Source of the DNA: Deltaproteobacteria bacterium
GTDB taxonomy: Bacteria > UBA10199 > GCA-002796325 > JACPFF01
Direction: 5' to 3'
Length of the DNA: 64,000 bases
NCBI GenBank assembly: GCA_016183065.1
Contig: JACPFF010000017.1
Span: forward strand, 62,001-126,000
Shown here one piece after another: positions 15,509 through 24,939 of the stretch (its first letter is position 1; every line of letters begins with the position of its first letter). The position numbers and the translations under genes are program-made. A model generated the notes under the pieces. That model was not told the DNA's origin, made no database searches, and was given only the letters and a program-made list of their open reading frames with translations.

Positions 15509-16897
15509 ATGCCGAAGGCCAAAATTCTGGATCAACCCTTCCTTCTTGAAACACTGCTGAAATTCCTGTCGAGCCGGGGACCAACGAAGGCGAAGGACTT
15601 GTGTGCATGGCTCAAGATCAGCCAGCCCGCTTTCTCACGCCTTGTTGCACGAGGGAAAGACGCGATTCTCCGTATGGGGCATGGCCCACATACGGAGTAT
15701 GCGTGCAGGAGGATTGGGGGTTGGGGTGCATCGAGGATTCCCCTCTTTGCCATTGATGAGGAGGGGATTTTACGTCGTGTCGCCACCATACATCCCATTG
15801 CGCCTCAAGGCATTTACCTTGAGGCCGAAAGTGAAAACTTTCGTACCAAAACTTATCCCAATCTTCCGTACTTCCTTGAAGACTTGCGCCCATCAGGATT
15901 TTTGGGACGACTGGTGCCGCGACTCTATCCAGATCTCGGTTTTCCAGACGATATTGCGCGGTGGACCGATGACGATTGCCTTGTCTATCTGACGCATTGT
16001 GGATGGAATCTCGTGGGAAATTATATTCTGGGGGAAAAAGCGTACGATGCGTATGTGAAAGCCGACATCACGCGATTGAATGTGGTCGAGGACCCTGATC
16101 GTGCAACGTGCTACCCGCAGATTGCCGCGCTGGTGTTGTCGCAAGGTCTTCCGGGGTCCTCTGCTGCAGGAGAACAACCAAAATTCCTTGCGATCCGGAA
16201 GACCCAAGACGGATGCGTGCCCGTGCTTGTGAAATTTTCACCCCCCATTCTCGATACCCTCAGCCAACGCGTTGCCGACCTGTTGATTTGCGAGCATATC
16301 GCGCATTCAGTCTTGAGAAGGCATGGCAAAACCGCTTCACAATCTTGCCTGATCAGGGGAGGGGAGCGTCTTTTTTTGGAGATCGAACGTTTTGACCGCG
16401 CTCGTCTTGGGGGGCGCCGGGGCGTCATCTCGCTCCACGCCCTGGACCTCGAGTTTGTTGGCCAACACCGCTCGTGGGCGGAGACGGCCGAGGCGTTATG
16501 GCATCAAAAAAAGATTGATTATGAGGCCTACGAGACGATCGTTTGGCTCGACGTCTTTGGGAAGTTGATCGGCAACTCGGATCGGCATCACGGCAACATC
16601 GCCTTTTTCTGCACCGGCGAAATCATCGGCGGCTTGGCGCCAACGTACGACATGTTGCCCATGATGTATGCGCCGCAACACCACCAGTTGGTCGAGAAGT
16701 CTTTTGACCCCGCTCCCCCGAGATTTTTTGAACGCGCGGTCTGGGACGACGCTGTCGCCGCTGCCAGGGACTATTGGATCCAAGTGCAGGCGCATGCAGA
16801 GCTCTCCGATCTGTTTCGCACAGTAGCGGCCAATCATGCGGCAACACTCACAAAGACTCTGTCATTTTCCCTTGGCACTCCGCAAGGGAGCCGCTAG
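15509..16897 (+). CDS. yjjJ: HipA-family kinase of the YjjJ/HipH type with N-terminal winged helix
   Basis: 462 residues. The N-terminus (about 10-50: L-L-K-F-L-S-S-R-G-P-T-K, then L-K-I-S-Q-P-A-F-S-R-L) reads as a winged helix. The HipA-type core follows, with GSSAAGEQPKF at 216-226, EIERFDR near 291-297, GNSDRHHGN at 355-363 (catalytic loop) and APTYDMLPM at 377-385 (metal Asp). This layout matches E. coli YjjJ (HipH), which carries the DNA-binding part in the same chain and needs no HipB. No antitoxin gene lies next to it. It is the second HipA-type kinase in 16 kb. The AT-rich upstream region points to acquisition. Confidence 0.85.
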   Translation: MPKAKILDQPFLLETLLKFLSSRGPTKAKDLCAWLKISQPAFSRLVARGKDAILRMGHGPHTEYACRRIGGWGASRIPLFAIDEEGILRRVATIHPIAPQGIYLEAESENFRTKTYPNLPYFLEDLRPSGFLGRLVPRLYPDLGFPDDIARWTDDDCLVYLTHCGWNLVGNYILGEKAYDAYVKADITRLNVVEDPDRATCYPQIAALVLSQGLPGSSAAGEQPKFLAIRKTQDGCVPVLVKFSPPILDTLSQRVADLLICEHIAHSVLRRHGKTASQSCLIRGGERLFLEIERFDRARLGGRRGVISLHALDLEFVGQHRSWAETAEALWHQKKIDYEAYETIVWLDVFGKLIGNSDRHHGNIAFFCTGEIIGGLAPTYDMLPMMYAPQHHQLVEKSFDPAPPRFFERAVWDDAVAAARDYWIQVQAHAELSDLFRTVAANHAATLTKTLSFSLGTPQGSR

Positions 16898-16906
16898 AAG
16901 CCGCGC

Positions 16907-18148
16907 ATGTCGTCGTTTCGAGTTCTCCATACCAGTGCTGAGACGGCCGGGCGCCTTGGGGAACTCACCACGGCCCGCGGGTGCATTGAGACGCCGGTCT
17001 TTATGCCGGTCGGGACGCAGGCGACCGTGAAGGCGATGACGCCGGACGAGCTGCAATCGCTCGGTGTCCGGATCATCCTCGGCAACACCTATCATCTCAT
17101 GCTCCGTCCCGGGCACGAATTGATCCGGGCACACGGGGGACTCCACGACTTCATGCAGTGGCATGGGCCGATTCTGACGGATAGTGGTGGATACCAGATC
17201 TTCAGTCTCGGGCGGGTGGCCGGAGAGCGCCGGGCGACGACGCAGTCGGCGGGGTGCCGGGGGAGCGGGGCGGCAACACCGTCGGCGGGTCGACGTCGTG
17301 GAGAGGCGATCAACGCGATCCCCATCGCCGTCGATCTCTCCGAAGAGGGCGTCCGCTTCACGTCGTCGCTCGATGGCGGCCAGGACCATTTCTTGACCCC
17401 GGAATCGGCCATTGCCATCCAGGAGGCGCTGGGGAGCGACATCATGATGGTCCTCGACGAGTGTCTGGCCTATCCCGCGACAAAAGCTGCGGCGCGGACC
17501 TCCATGGAGCTGTCGTTGCGATGGGCCACGCGAGGTTTGCGGGCGCGGACCCGACCGGAGCGGCTTCTGTTCGGCATCATCCAGGGGGGGATCTATCCCG
17601 CCTTGCGAAAGGAATATGTCGAGAGACTCTTATCCGTGGAGTGCGCGTCGTCGCGTTTCGATGGCCTGGCCATTGGCGGGCTCTCCGTGGGCGAGCCGAG
17701 CGAACTCCTCTATGCAATGACTGCCGGCACGGCCGCACATCTCCCGGCGGAGCGCCCCCGCTATTTGATGGGCGTTGGCACGCCGGAAGACCTCCTGACC
17801 TGCATTGATGCCGGGATCGACATGTTCGATTGTGTCCTGCCAACGCGGAGCGCGCGGACCGGCCGGCTCTATACCCGCCGCGGCGATCTCAACATCATGA
17901 ACAGTCGCTTTGCCACCGAGCGTACGCCGCTCGACAGCGCGTGCGCATGTCCGACGTGCCAGCGCTATTCGCGGGCTTATCTCCATCACCTTGCGAAATC
18001 ACACGAGATTCTCGGTGCACGCCTCAATACACTTCATAATTTACATTTCTATATGCGTCTGCTAGAGGGCGCCCGTCAGGCGTTGCGGGGCGGATACTAT
18101 CCTCGATACCGAATGGACGTCATCGAGCACCGGAAGGAAGGGGTCTAA
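16907..18148 (+). CDS. tgt: tRNA-guanine transglycosylase (with an internal insertion)
   Basis: 413 residues, longer than the usual 370-380. It exchanges G34 for preQ1 in tRNAs with GUN anticodons. The general Asp is Asp92 in TDSGGYQ, and the nucleophile lies in MFDCVLPTR. The zinc site is intact (C-A-C-P-T-C-Q-R-Y then a downstream His in LHHLAKSHE). About 35 extra residues at 105-140, rich in Arg/Gly/Ala/Ser, sit between GGYQIFSL and the E-E-G-V-R-F strand, where most bacterial Tgt proteins have only a few residues; the DNA there is very GC-rich with direct repeats of TCGGCGGG. It heads a tgt-yajC-secD-secF-recJ run; queA, the usual neighbour, is absent. Confidence 0.93.
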   Translation: MSSFRVLHTSAETAGRLGELTTARGCIETPVFMPVGTQATVKAMTPDELQSLGVRIILGNTYHLMLRPGHELIRAHGGLHDFMQWHGPILTDSGGYQIFSLGRVAGERRATTQSAGCRGSGAATPSAGRRRGEAINAIPIAVDLSEEGVRFTSSLDGGQDHFLTPESAIAIQEALGSDIMMVLDECLAYPATKAAARTSMELSLRWATRGLRARTRPERLLFGIIQGGIYPALRKEYVERLLSVECASSRFDGLAIGGLSVGEPSELLYAMTAGTAAHLPAERPRYLMGVGTPEDLLTCIDAGIDMFDCVLPTRSARTGRLYTRRGDLNIMNSRFATERTPLDSACACPTCQRYSRAYLHHLAKSHEILGARLNTLHNLHFYMRLLEGARQALRGGYYPRYRMDVIEHRKEGV

Positions 18149-18149
18149 C

Positions 18150-18491
18150 ATGATGTTACTTCTTGCCGCACAAGGCGGCCAGCCGCAGGGGAATCTCTTT
18201 TCGATGCTGCTCCCCATGCTTCTCGTCTTTGCCGTCTTTTATTTTCTGCTGATCCGGCCACAACAGAAACAGGCGAAGAAACATCAGCAGATGTTGACCA
18301 CGCTGCGCACCGGGGACGATGTGGTCACGCGAAGTGGTATTCATGGGCGTGTCACCGCCATTGAAGAGGGGATCTGCTCGGTGGAAATCGCGACCAATGT
18401 CCGGGTGCGGATGAATAAAGACCAGATTGCGCTCGTCAAAAATCTCGATGCGACACCGGAGAAGAAATCGCAAAAACTCTCCGCGGTCTAA
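18150..18491 (+). CDS. yajC: Sec translocase accessory protein YajC
   Basis: 113 residues. A single N-terminal membrane helix (about 15-35, MLLPMLLVFAVFYFLLI) is followed by RPQQKQAKKHQQML and a small beta domain (TGDDVVTRSGIHGRVTAI), the standard YajC layout. It forms a complex with SecDF-SecYEG. It starts 1 base after the tgt stop, so the two are certainly cotranscribed. Confidence 0.95.
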   Translation: MMLLLAAQGGQPQGNLFSMLLPMLLVFAVFYFLLIRPQQKQAKKHQQMLTTLRTGDDVVTRSGIHGRVTAIEEGICSVEIATNVRVRMNKDQIALVKNLDATPEKKSQKLSAV

Positions 18492-18545
18492 GGGCGCAGC
18501 AGGGTTCCACGCGCGTGCGCGTGAGTTTCTCATGGATGACGGTGC

Positions 18546-20306
18546 ATGGATAGCGGGCTCAAATGGAAGACCATTGGCATTCTGGCCACAATTGTGGTCG
18601 GGTCGTACCTTTTGTTGCCGACATTTTTGCAGGTGCCGGAACGGCGTGCCGCGTTTGAAGAGGCGGGGAAGGCCCTGCCGTTTTACTACCGGCTTCTGCC
18701 GGAAAAGGCCCTGAAACTCGGGCTCGATCTTCGCGGCGGGATTTATGTCGAGCTCGAAGTGGAACTCGAGGAGGCCGTTGTCCGCAAGACCGACATCCTT
18801 GGCGAGGACCTGCGGCGAGACCTCGAGGGGGAGGAAGCCACCATCGAGACCATTGCCCAGCCGCAGTTGGGGCACCTCGAGGTGACGTTTCCGTCCGCAG
18901 CAGATTTTTCGGCCTTTGAGAAGATCCATGCGCGCTATTATCGCCGTGTCTTTGCCATCCGGGACGTCACCGAAGCGGCCGACAAACGGATTGCGCAGCT
19001 GGTCCTCACCGATGAGTATCGGAAGAATCTGAAAGACGATGTCGTTGCCCAGGCCACGGACTCGGTCCGAAACCGGATCAACCGCTATGGCGTGGGAGAG
19101 CCGGACATCCGGCAGCAGGGGGTGAACCGGATTGCCATCGAGCTCCCCGGGTTGAAAGACCCCGAGCGCGCCCTGCAACTGATCAAACGGACGGGACAGC
19201 TCGAACTCCGCCTGATCCCCGCTGTTAACACGTCGGCGGCGTTTGATGCCCAGCAGGAGCAGCTGCAGCTGCAGGTGGCCAAGGTGCGTCAGGAAGAGAA
19301 GATCCCCGAGAACGATTGGACGCTGGAAACCACGCAGCGGATCAATGCAGCCCTCCAGAAGGAATTGCCCGAAGGGACGGCCATCCTCTTCGGTCTGGTG
19401 CGGAATCCGCAGACACACGAGGTGATTCGCGGGATCCCCTATCTTGTCGAGGCCAAGGCGCGGGTGACCGGTGACATGCTGACCAACGCCTATGTCACGG
19501 TCGACGGCAATGAACCGAAGGTCGCGTTTGCGCTCAACAAGCAGGGGGCAAAGATCTTTGCGGAGATCACGAAGGCGCACGTGAAGGAATTTTTTGCGAT
19601 TATCCTCGACGATACGGTGATGTCCGCCCCGCAAATCCGAGAACCGATTGTGCAGGGGAGCGGGGTTATTACGCTCGGTACGGGGGATTTTGACTCGCTC
19701 AATCGCGAGGCGCGCGATCTGGCGTTGATCCTCCAGGAAGGTGCGTTACCGGCCACGCTGACCGAGGCCGCAAAAATGGTGGTCGGTCCGAGCCTCGGCG
19801 CGGACCTGATTGCCCAGGGGTTTCGCGCCACGTGGATTGCGGCGCTTGCAGTGGTGATTTTTATGCTCTTCTATTATCGCATCTCTGGCGTGATTGCGGA
19901 CCTGGCGCTGGTCGTCAATGTCATCCTGATCCTGGCCATTCTGACGCTCTTTGAGGCCACACTGACCCTGCCGGGTATTGCGGGGATCGTGCTGACCATC
20001 GGAATGGCGGTCGATGCCAATGTCATCATCAATGAGCGGATCAAGGAAGAATTGCGTCTTGGCAAGCCCCACCGCGATGCCATTGCTGAAGGCTATGCCA
20101 ATGCCAAGCGCGCCATCCTCGACTCGAATGTGACGACCCTGATTGCGGGAATCGTCCTCTACCAATTCGGAACCGGGGCGATCAAGGGGTTTGCCGTGAC
20201 ACTCTGTGTCGGCATTGTCACGACCTTGTTGACCGGGGTGGTCTTCTCGCGCGTGGGATTTGAGTGGTTGTGGATTCGGCGCCGCGTGGCGCGCATCAGT
20301 ATTTAA
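18546..20306 (+). CDS. secD: Protein translocase subunit SecD
   Basis: 586 residues. An N-terminal membrane helix is followed by LGLDLRGGIYVELEVE (the D1 signature), a large periplasmic domain (about 35-410) and five C-terminal membrane helices with TIGMAVDANVIINERIKEE, the conserved SecD/RND motif whose Asp carries proton flow. With SecF it uses the proton gradient to pull exported proteins through SecYEG. The many signal-peptide proteins in this window would be its clients. Confidence 0.96.
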   Translation: MDSGLKWKTIGILATIVVGSYLLLPTFLQVPERRAAFEEAGKALPFYYRLLPEKALKLGLDLRGGIYVELEVELEEAVVRKTDILGEDLRRDLEGEEATIETIAQPQLGHLEVTFPSAADFSAFEKIHARYYRRVFAIRDVTEAADKRIAQLVLTDEYRKNLKDDVVAQATDSVRNRINRYGVGEPDIRQQGVNRIAIELPGLKDPERALQLIKRTGQLELRLIPAVNTSAAFDAQQEQLQLQVAKVRQEEKIPENDWTLETTQRINAALQKELPEGTAILFGLVRNPQTHEVIRGIPYLVEAKARVTGDMLTNAYVTVDGNEPKVAFALNKQGAKIFAEITKAHVKEFFAIILDDTVMSAPQIREPIVQGSGVITLGTGDFDSLNREARDLALILQEGALPATLTEAAKMVVGPSLGADLIAQGFRATWIAALAVVIFMLFYYRISGVIADLALVVNVILILAILTLFEATLTLPGIAGIVLTIGMAVDANVIINERIKEELRLGKPHRDAIAEGYANAKRAILDSNVTTLIAGIVLYQFGTGAIKGFAVTLCVGIVTTLLTGVVFSRVGFEWLWIRRRVARISI

Positions 20307-20349
20307 GACCCGAAACAGAATGCGTTGCGGGTTCTGAAGGCCGGTATCG

Positions 20350-21291
20350 ATGAATCAGATGGCGAGTCACATGGCGGCAATGCCCCACCAACAACGGCGG
20401 ATTTTCGACTTCATGAAACTCCGTTCCGTGATGATGACGCTTTCCTTTCTGGCGGTCTCTGTCGCTGTCGTGATTATTGCCCAGCGCGGCATCAATTACG
20501 GGATCGACTTCCTTGGTGGCCTCAAATTGACCTACCAGTTTGTCGATGCCACGCAGGAGGTGAGCGATGGTGCCATCCAGAAGCTCCTGGGTGACAAGGG
20601 GATTGTCGCCCAGGTGCAACGCTTTGGTGGAGAGAAAACGGTTGCGCGCTATCTGGTGAAGGTCAAGGCGCCGAATGTTCCGCAGGAGGAGTTGATTGCC
20701 AGCATCACGAGCACGCTCACCGAGGCCTTTGGGCCAAAGACCCTGCTGGAGGGGGAAGAGACGGTGGGGCCGAGTGTCGGGCGCGAACTCCGCATCAAAG
20801 GGGAGAAGACGGTGCTCTATATCCTCATTGCCATGCTTCTCTACATCGGCTTTCGATTCGATTTTCTCTTTGCGCCCGGAGCGGTCATTGCGCTGATCCA
20901 CGATGTCACTATTACACTCGGGGTATTGGCATTCTTGGGCATTGAATATAATCTCACGATTCTGGCCGCCTTGTTGACGATTGCGGGCTATTCCATCAAC
21001 GACACGATCATTGTCTACGACCGCATTCGGGAGCATGCGAAGGCCGTCACGCCTGAAACAGTGGGTGCCGTGATCAATCGGAGTTTAAGTGAGACGCTGC
21101 CGAGAACCCTCCTCACGTCGTTGACGACGTTGGTCGCTGTGGGCGTTTTGTGGCTGATTGCGGGTGGCGATATCGAGAACTTTGCGTTCACCTTCATGAT
21201 CGGCATTATCGTCGGGACCTATTCGAGCATCTACATTGCTTCGCCACTCTATAGTTCCCTCTATCGGAAATGGCCATCGAAGCGGGCATGA
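20350..21291 (+). CDS. secF: Protein translocase subunit SecF
   Basis: 313 residues with the SecF pattern: first membrane helix near 30-48, YGIDFLGGLKLTY (D1 signature), periplasmic part, then GPSVGRELR and five helices with AGYSINDTIIVYDRIRE. It starts 43 bases after secD with AAGG before the ATG. Several nearby in-frame ATGs make the exact start uncertain by up to about 20 residues. Confidence 0.95.
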   Translation: MNQMASHMAAMPHQQRRIFDFMKLRSVMMTLSFLAVSVAVVIIAQRGINYGIDFLGGLKLTYQFVDATQEVSDGAIQKLLGDKGIVAQVQRFGGEKTVARYLVKVKAPNVPQEELIASITSTLTEAFGPKTLLEGEETVGPSVGRELRIKGEKTVLYILIAMLLYIGFRFDFLFAPGAVIALIHDVTITLGVLAFLGIEYNLTILAALLTIAGYSINDTIIVYDRIREHAKAVTPETVGAVINRSLSETLPRTLLTSLTTLVAVGVLWLIAGGDIENFAFTFMIGIIVGTYSSIYIASPLYSSLYRKWPSKRA

Positions 21292-23066
21292 CGCAGTCGC
21301 ACTGTTTGCGAACGTTCACGTATGGCACCATCATGGCACGCTGGCAGGTGGCACAGTCCGATCCGGAACTCCAAGACCGTTTGGTCGGCCCACTCGGCAT
21401 CTCCCCCATTACGGCGCAGGTCCTGATCAATCGTGGTATCGTCGATCCGGATCTGGCGGACCGTTTTCTCCACCCCACCCTCCACCAGCTGCACGATCCG
21501 TTTCTCCTCCCCGACATGGAACAGGCCGTCACCCGGCTGATGACGGCGATTGCGCAGCGCGAGGCCATCGTGATCTGCGGGGATTACGACACGGACGGCG
21601 TGTGCGGGGCGGCGCTCCTCTGGCGGTTCTTCCGCATGGTCGGTGCGCAGGTGGGGGTCGATATCCCCCATCGGAGCGACGGGTACGGGTTGCAGGTCGA
21701 GACGGTCCGTCGTCTGCACGCCGGCGGGGCGCAATTGCTGGTGACGATCGACAACGGATCGACGGCGCGTGATGCCCTGGCAGAGGCCGCGCGATTGGGA
21801 GTCCCTGTGCTGGTGACCGATCACCATGAGCCGGGAGCCTCATTGCCGCCGGCAGTGGCAGTGATCAATCCCAAGCGGGCGGAGAGTCGATATCCATTTC
21901 GGGGGTTGTGCGGTACCGGAGTGGCCTTCAAGCTGATCATGGCCCTGCGCCAGCGCTTGCGCGCCTGCGGCTGGTTTGAGTCGTGCACGGAACCGAACCT
22001 GCGCCCATTGCTCGACCTGGTGGCGGTGGCGACCGTGGCCGATGTCGTCCCGTTGATCGACGAAAACCGGTTGCTGGTCGCGGTGGGGATGCGCCAACTC
22101 GCGCAGAGTGCGTGGGCCGGTCTGCGTGCCCTCATGGAGGTGGCGCAGATCGATCCGACGCGGCTGTCGACCTACACACTCGGTTTCCAGATCGGTCCAC
22201 GCCTGAATGCGGCCGGTCGCATGGCGCATGCACAGACTGCGGCCGAGCTCCTCATGACCGATGATGCCGCAACGGCCGTGCGCCTGGCCCAGGAAGTCCA
22301 TACACTGAATACCGAGCGCCAGGCCACAGAACAGGCCATCCGGACGGCAGTCGATGTCCGGCTGCAGCAACGAGGTGATGTGTCGGTCCGGTCTTCCATT
22401 GTCATGGCAGACCCCGCGTGGCCATCCGGCGTGATCGGCATTGTGGCCGGGCGGATCGCCGAGCAGTATCGACTCCCGACGATTTTGATCGGGATCGAGG
22501 GTGAATGGGGGAGAGGATCGGCCCGCAGTGTCGGGAATTTTCCACTCCTCGAGGCCATTGCCGCGTGCGCACAACATCTGGAGCGGTATGGCGGCCACCG
22601 TGCTGCCGCAGGCGTCACGGTGCGTGCGGAGTGGGTCGACGCCTTTGCAGGGCGTTTTGAGGAGGAGGCGACCATGCGGTTGACCGCAGCGGATCGTGAA
22701 AAACAGCTGAGCGTCGATGCACTCGTTGTGCCGGAGTCGCTGAGCCTTGCGTTGGCACAGGAGTTGGCGCAGTTGGGCCCGTTCGGTCTTGGCAATCCGG
22801 AGCCGCTCCTGTTGTTGCAACAACAGGTGGTGATCCGGCGGCGGATCGTGGGGCGTAATCACCTGCAGTTGCACTTGCAGGGGAATCCGCAGCCGTTGCA
22901 GGCCATTGCCTTTTCACATGGCGAACATCCTGCCGCTGCGGCTGAGTGTCTCGATTTGGTGTTTACACCGACCCCGAACACGTGGAATGGTTCGGTGCAG
23001 CTCCAATTGCAGGTCCGTGATCTGCGGGCCGCAGAAAGGAGGGAGAAAATTGACACAGTGCGTTAA
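21288..23066 (+). CDS. recJ: Single-stranded-DNA-specific exonuclease RecJ
   Basis: About 592 residues. Motif I is CGDYDTDGVCGAAL (D-Y-D-T-D-G in place of the common D-Y-D-A-D-G), DHH is in VTDHHEPG, and the DHHA1 nucleic-acid-binding segment has the GGHRAAAGVTV motif. RecJ degrades single-stranded DNA 5' to 3' in recombination and repair. The start chosen overlaps the secF stop by ATGA; 21333 (MARWQVAQ) would also leave a complete enzyme. Placement directly after secF is seen in various bacteria. Confidence 0.94.
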   Translation: MTQSHCLRTFTYGTIMARWQVAQSDPELQDRLVGPLGISPITAQVLINRGIVDPDLADRFLHPTLHQLHDPFLLPDMEQAVTRLMTAIAQREAIVICGDYDTDGVCGAALLWRFFRMVGAQVGVDIPHRSDGYGLQVETVRRLHAGGAQLLVTIDNGSTARDALAEAARLGVPVLVTDHHEPGASLPPAVAVINPKRAESRYPFRGLCGTGVAFKLIMALRQRLRACGWFESCTEPNLRPLLDLVAVATVADVVPLIDENRLLVAVGMRQLAQSAWAGLRALMEVAQIDPTRLSTYTLGFQIGPRLNAAGRMAHAQTAAELLMTDDAATAVRLAQEVHTLNTERQATEQAIRTAVDVRLQQRGDVSVRSSIVMADPAWPSGVIGIVAGRIAEQYRLPTILIGIEGEWGRGSARSVGNFPLLEAIAACAQHLERYGGHRAAAGVTVRAEWVDAFAGRFEEEATMRLTAADREKQLSVDALVVPESLSLALAQELAQLGPFGLGNPEPLLLLQQQVVIRRRIVGRNHLQLHLQGNPQPLQAIAFSHGEHPAAAAECLDLVFTPTPNTWNGSVQLQLQVRDLRAAERREKIDTVR

Positions 23067-23177
23067 TTTTGTTATGGGTACTCTTATGAGTACCCTATGG
23101 ACACCTCTAAAAAGGTTATCCCTTTGATCGCCGGGATCGAGCAGTTGCTGAGCGTACAGGACATTCGGAGGAATCAT

Positions 23178-23705
23178 ATGCCAAAAAAATCAACAAAAAC
23201 AACTCAATCAAGGGCAAAATCCCCCAAGAAATTGCCGAGGAGATCACGCAAGAAACCGCCGGTGGAGCGGACGGGCGAACGGCTCGAGCAGTGGGTGAAC
23301 CAGTTGCAGGGGACGGCCGAAGACTGGGTGGCCTTTGCCTCCATGCAGCGGGCCCGTGTCCTGCGGGAAGTGCGGGATTTGTGCGAAGAAATTGTCGAGC
23401 GGATTGCAGCCGTCCCTATTTTTGCCCATCGCGATGATCTGATCAAGGAGGCCCGTCACTGCCTGGATGGCCTCGTGCAACGTCTCAATACGACTGTGCT
23501 GATCGACAAGGCGCTCGATTCGGCGCGGCATACGCGGAAAGAATTGCTCTCCCTCTTGAGTATTCCGACGCAGCGCGAACTCAAAACGTTGCAGCAGAAA
23601 TTGAATCGCATTGAATCGCGTTTGGGGGACCTGCAACAGGAAGCGGTGGAGAAAAAGGCCCGCCGTTCCGAAGCGACTCCACCGCGCTCTTCGTCGATAG
23701 AATGA
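23178..23705 (+). CDS. Phasin-like coiled-coil protein
   Basis: 175 residues from ATG 23178, which has GGAGG 6 bases upstream. The first 30 residues are very basic (Lys/Ser/Arg). The rest is helical, and the C-terminal third (LLSLLSIPTQRELKTLQQKL then N-R-I-E-S-R-L) has the I-P-T/S-R-x-E-L-x-x-L heptads of phasin and PHA-synthase-associated proteins, which coat polyhydroxyalkanoate granules. No PHA synthase is in the window, so the role is open; a DNA- or membrane-associated coiled-coil protein is an alternative. Its stop overlaps queC by ATGA. Confidence 0.6.
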   Translation: MPKKSTKTTQSRAKSPKKLPRRSRKKPPVERTGERLEQWVNQLQGTAEDWVAFASMQRARVLREVRDLCEEIVERIAAVPIFAHRDDLIKEARHCLDGLVQRLNTTVLIDKALDSARHTRKELLSLLSIPTQRELKTLQQKLNRIESRLGDLQQEAVEKKARRSEATPPRSSSIE

Positions 23706-24400
23706 AGGACGCCGCCGTACTCCTCCTCTCTGGCGGGCTCGATTCCGCGGTCAATGCCGCGCTTGCCGTGCGGCAACATGTCGCCGTGCATGCCGTGACG
23801 TTCGATTATGGCCAACGGGCCGGGGCGCGCGAGATAGCGGCCGCGCGAACCATGGCGACGCACTATGGCATGTCACATGCCGTGATCGCACTGCCGTGGA
23901 TGGCCGAGCTTTCCGCCTCGGCGCTGGTCGATTCCGCACGCGCCCTCCCCGAGTTTCGGGAGCGTTCGTCGCTGGATGATCCCGAACGGACGTCCGCCAG
24001 TGCGGCGCAGGTCTGGGTCCCCAATCGTAACGGCTGTTTTTTGAATATTGGCGCGGCCATTGCCGAGGCCAATGGCTGGTCCTGGATCGTTGCCGGATTC
24101 AATGCCGAAGAGGGAAAGACCTTTCCGGATAATACCGCGGCATTTGTCGACAAAGTCAATGCCGTGCTCTCCATGACCATCGCGCGACCGGTGCGTGTGG
24201 TGAGTTACACCCAGACCATGACCAAACGTGAGATTGTGAAGACGGCCATGACACTCCATCTCCCCATTGAGTGTTGTTGGCCGTGCTACGCCGACTCCGA
24301 GGAGTGGTGCGGTGTGTGTGAATCATGTGCCCGGTTTCGTCGGGCCCTGCAAGAGAGTGGGTATGCACAGCCACTGGATTTCGCAAACGATCCCGTATGA
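23702..24400 (+). CDS. queC: 7-cyano-7-deazaguanine (preQ0) synthase QueC
   Basis: 232 residues. The ATP-pyrophosphatase loop LLSGGLDSA is at 8-16, followed by T-F-D-Y-G-Q-R, and the zinc cluster is near the C-terminus (CCWPCYADSEEWCGVCESC). It turns 7-carboxy-7-deazaguanine, ammonia and ATP into preQ0, the step after QueE (9.7 kb). It starts inside the stop of the preceding gene and overlaps the DUF366 gene by 38 bases. Confidence 0.95.
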   Translation: MKDAAVLLLSGGLDSAVNAALAVRQHVAVHAVTFDYGQRAGAREIAAARTMATHYGMSHAVIALPWMAELSASALVDSARALPEFRERSSLDDPERTSASAAQVWVPNRNGCFLNIGAAIAEANGWSWIVAGFNAEEGKTFPDNTAAFVDKVNAVLSMTIARPVRVVSYTQTMTKREIVKTAMTLHLPIECCWPCYADSEEWCGVCESCARFRRALQESGYAQPLDFANDPV

Positions 24401-24920
24401 CGGATCGCAGCTGCGGTCACACTGGATCTACGAGGCGACGGGATCTCTCGGCGATGCCATTGCGGCATGGTGCGGGCCGGCCCGCGTGGATGCCACACAT
24501 ATGGTCGATCTGGAGGATCGGGCATCGAAGGCCTGGATTGAGAGCCGATCGATGTTGCATTTCCTGATCGAACATTTTGCGATGGATCTTTTGCAGGCCA
24601 TTGTGTGGCAGCGCCTCCTGGTGGCGATCGCGCGGGAAGAGCTGGGGCATCGCGTCAGAGACTCCCGGTTCCGCCGATGTGGCAATGATCTCTTCGATGG
24701 AGACGCCAAACTCTCCGTGTCGATTGCGACCGTGTCGCCGGTCTCGGCCATGGTGCATTTTGGGATCAACATCATCAGCGACGGAACGCCCGTGCCCACG
24801 CGCGGTCTGACCGAGTATGCGATTGATCCGGTGACGTTCGCGCACACCGTGATGGAACGGTACTGTGACGAAGTCCGTTCCTCTATCCGCGCCAGCGCCA
24901 AGGTCCGTGCCGTCAGATAG
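24363..24920 (+). CDS. DUF366 family protein, likely tied to the preQ0/queuosine pathway
   Basis: 185 residues. The stretches IPYDGSQLRSHW, MVDLEDRASKAW, MLHFLIEHF, QRLLVAIAREEL and KLSVSIATVSPVSAMVHFGI match DUF366, a family seen mainly in archaea and some bacteria. Its biochemical role is not established as far as I know. The overlap with queC by 38 bases argues for a role in deazaguanine metabolism or transport of its products, by inference only. The start at 24363 begins just before the conserved region; upstream sequence in the same frame belongs to queC. Confidence 0.75.
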   Translation: MHSHWISQTIPYDGSQLRSHWIYEATGSLGDAIAAWCGPARVDATHMVDLEDRASKAWIESRSMLHFLIEHFAMDLLQAIVWQRLLVAIAREELGHRVRDSRFRRCGNDLFDGDAKLSVSIATVSPVSAMVHFGINIISDGTPVPTRGLTEYAIDPVTFAHTVMERYCDEVRSSIRASAKVRAVR

Positions 24921-24939
24921 GGTCTTGTAGGATGCTGAT

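Noticed and set aside
18156-19634. Minus-strand frame of 492 codons opposite yajC and secD
   Set aside because: yajC and secD are unambiguous; the reverse frame is a shadow of GC-rich codons.
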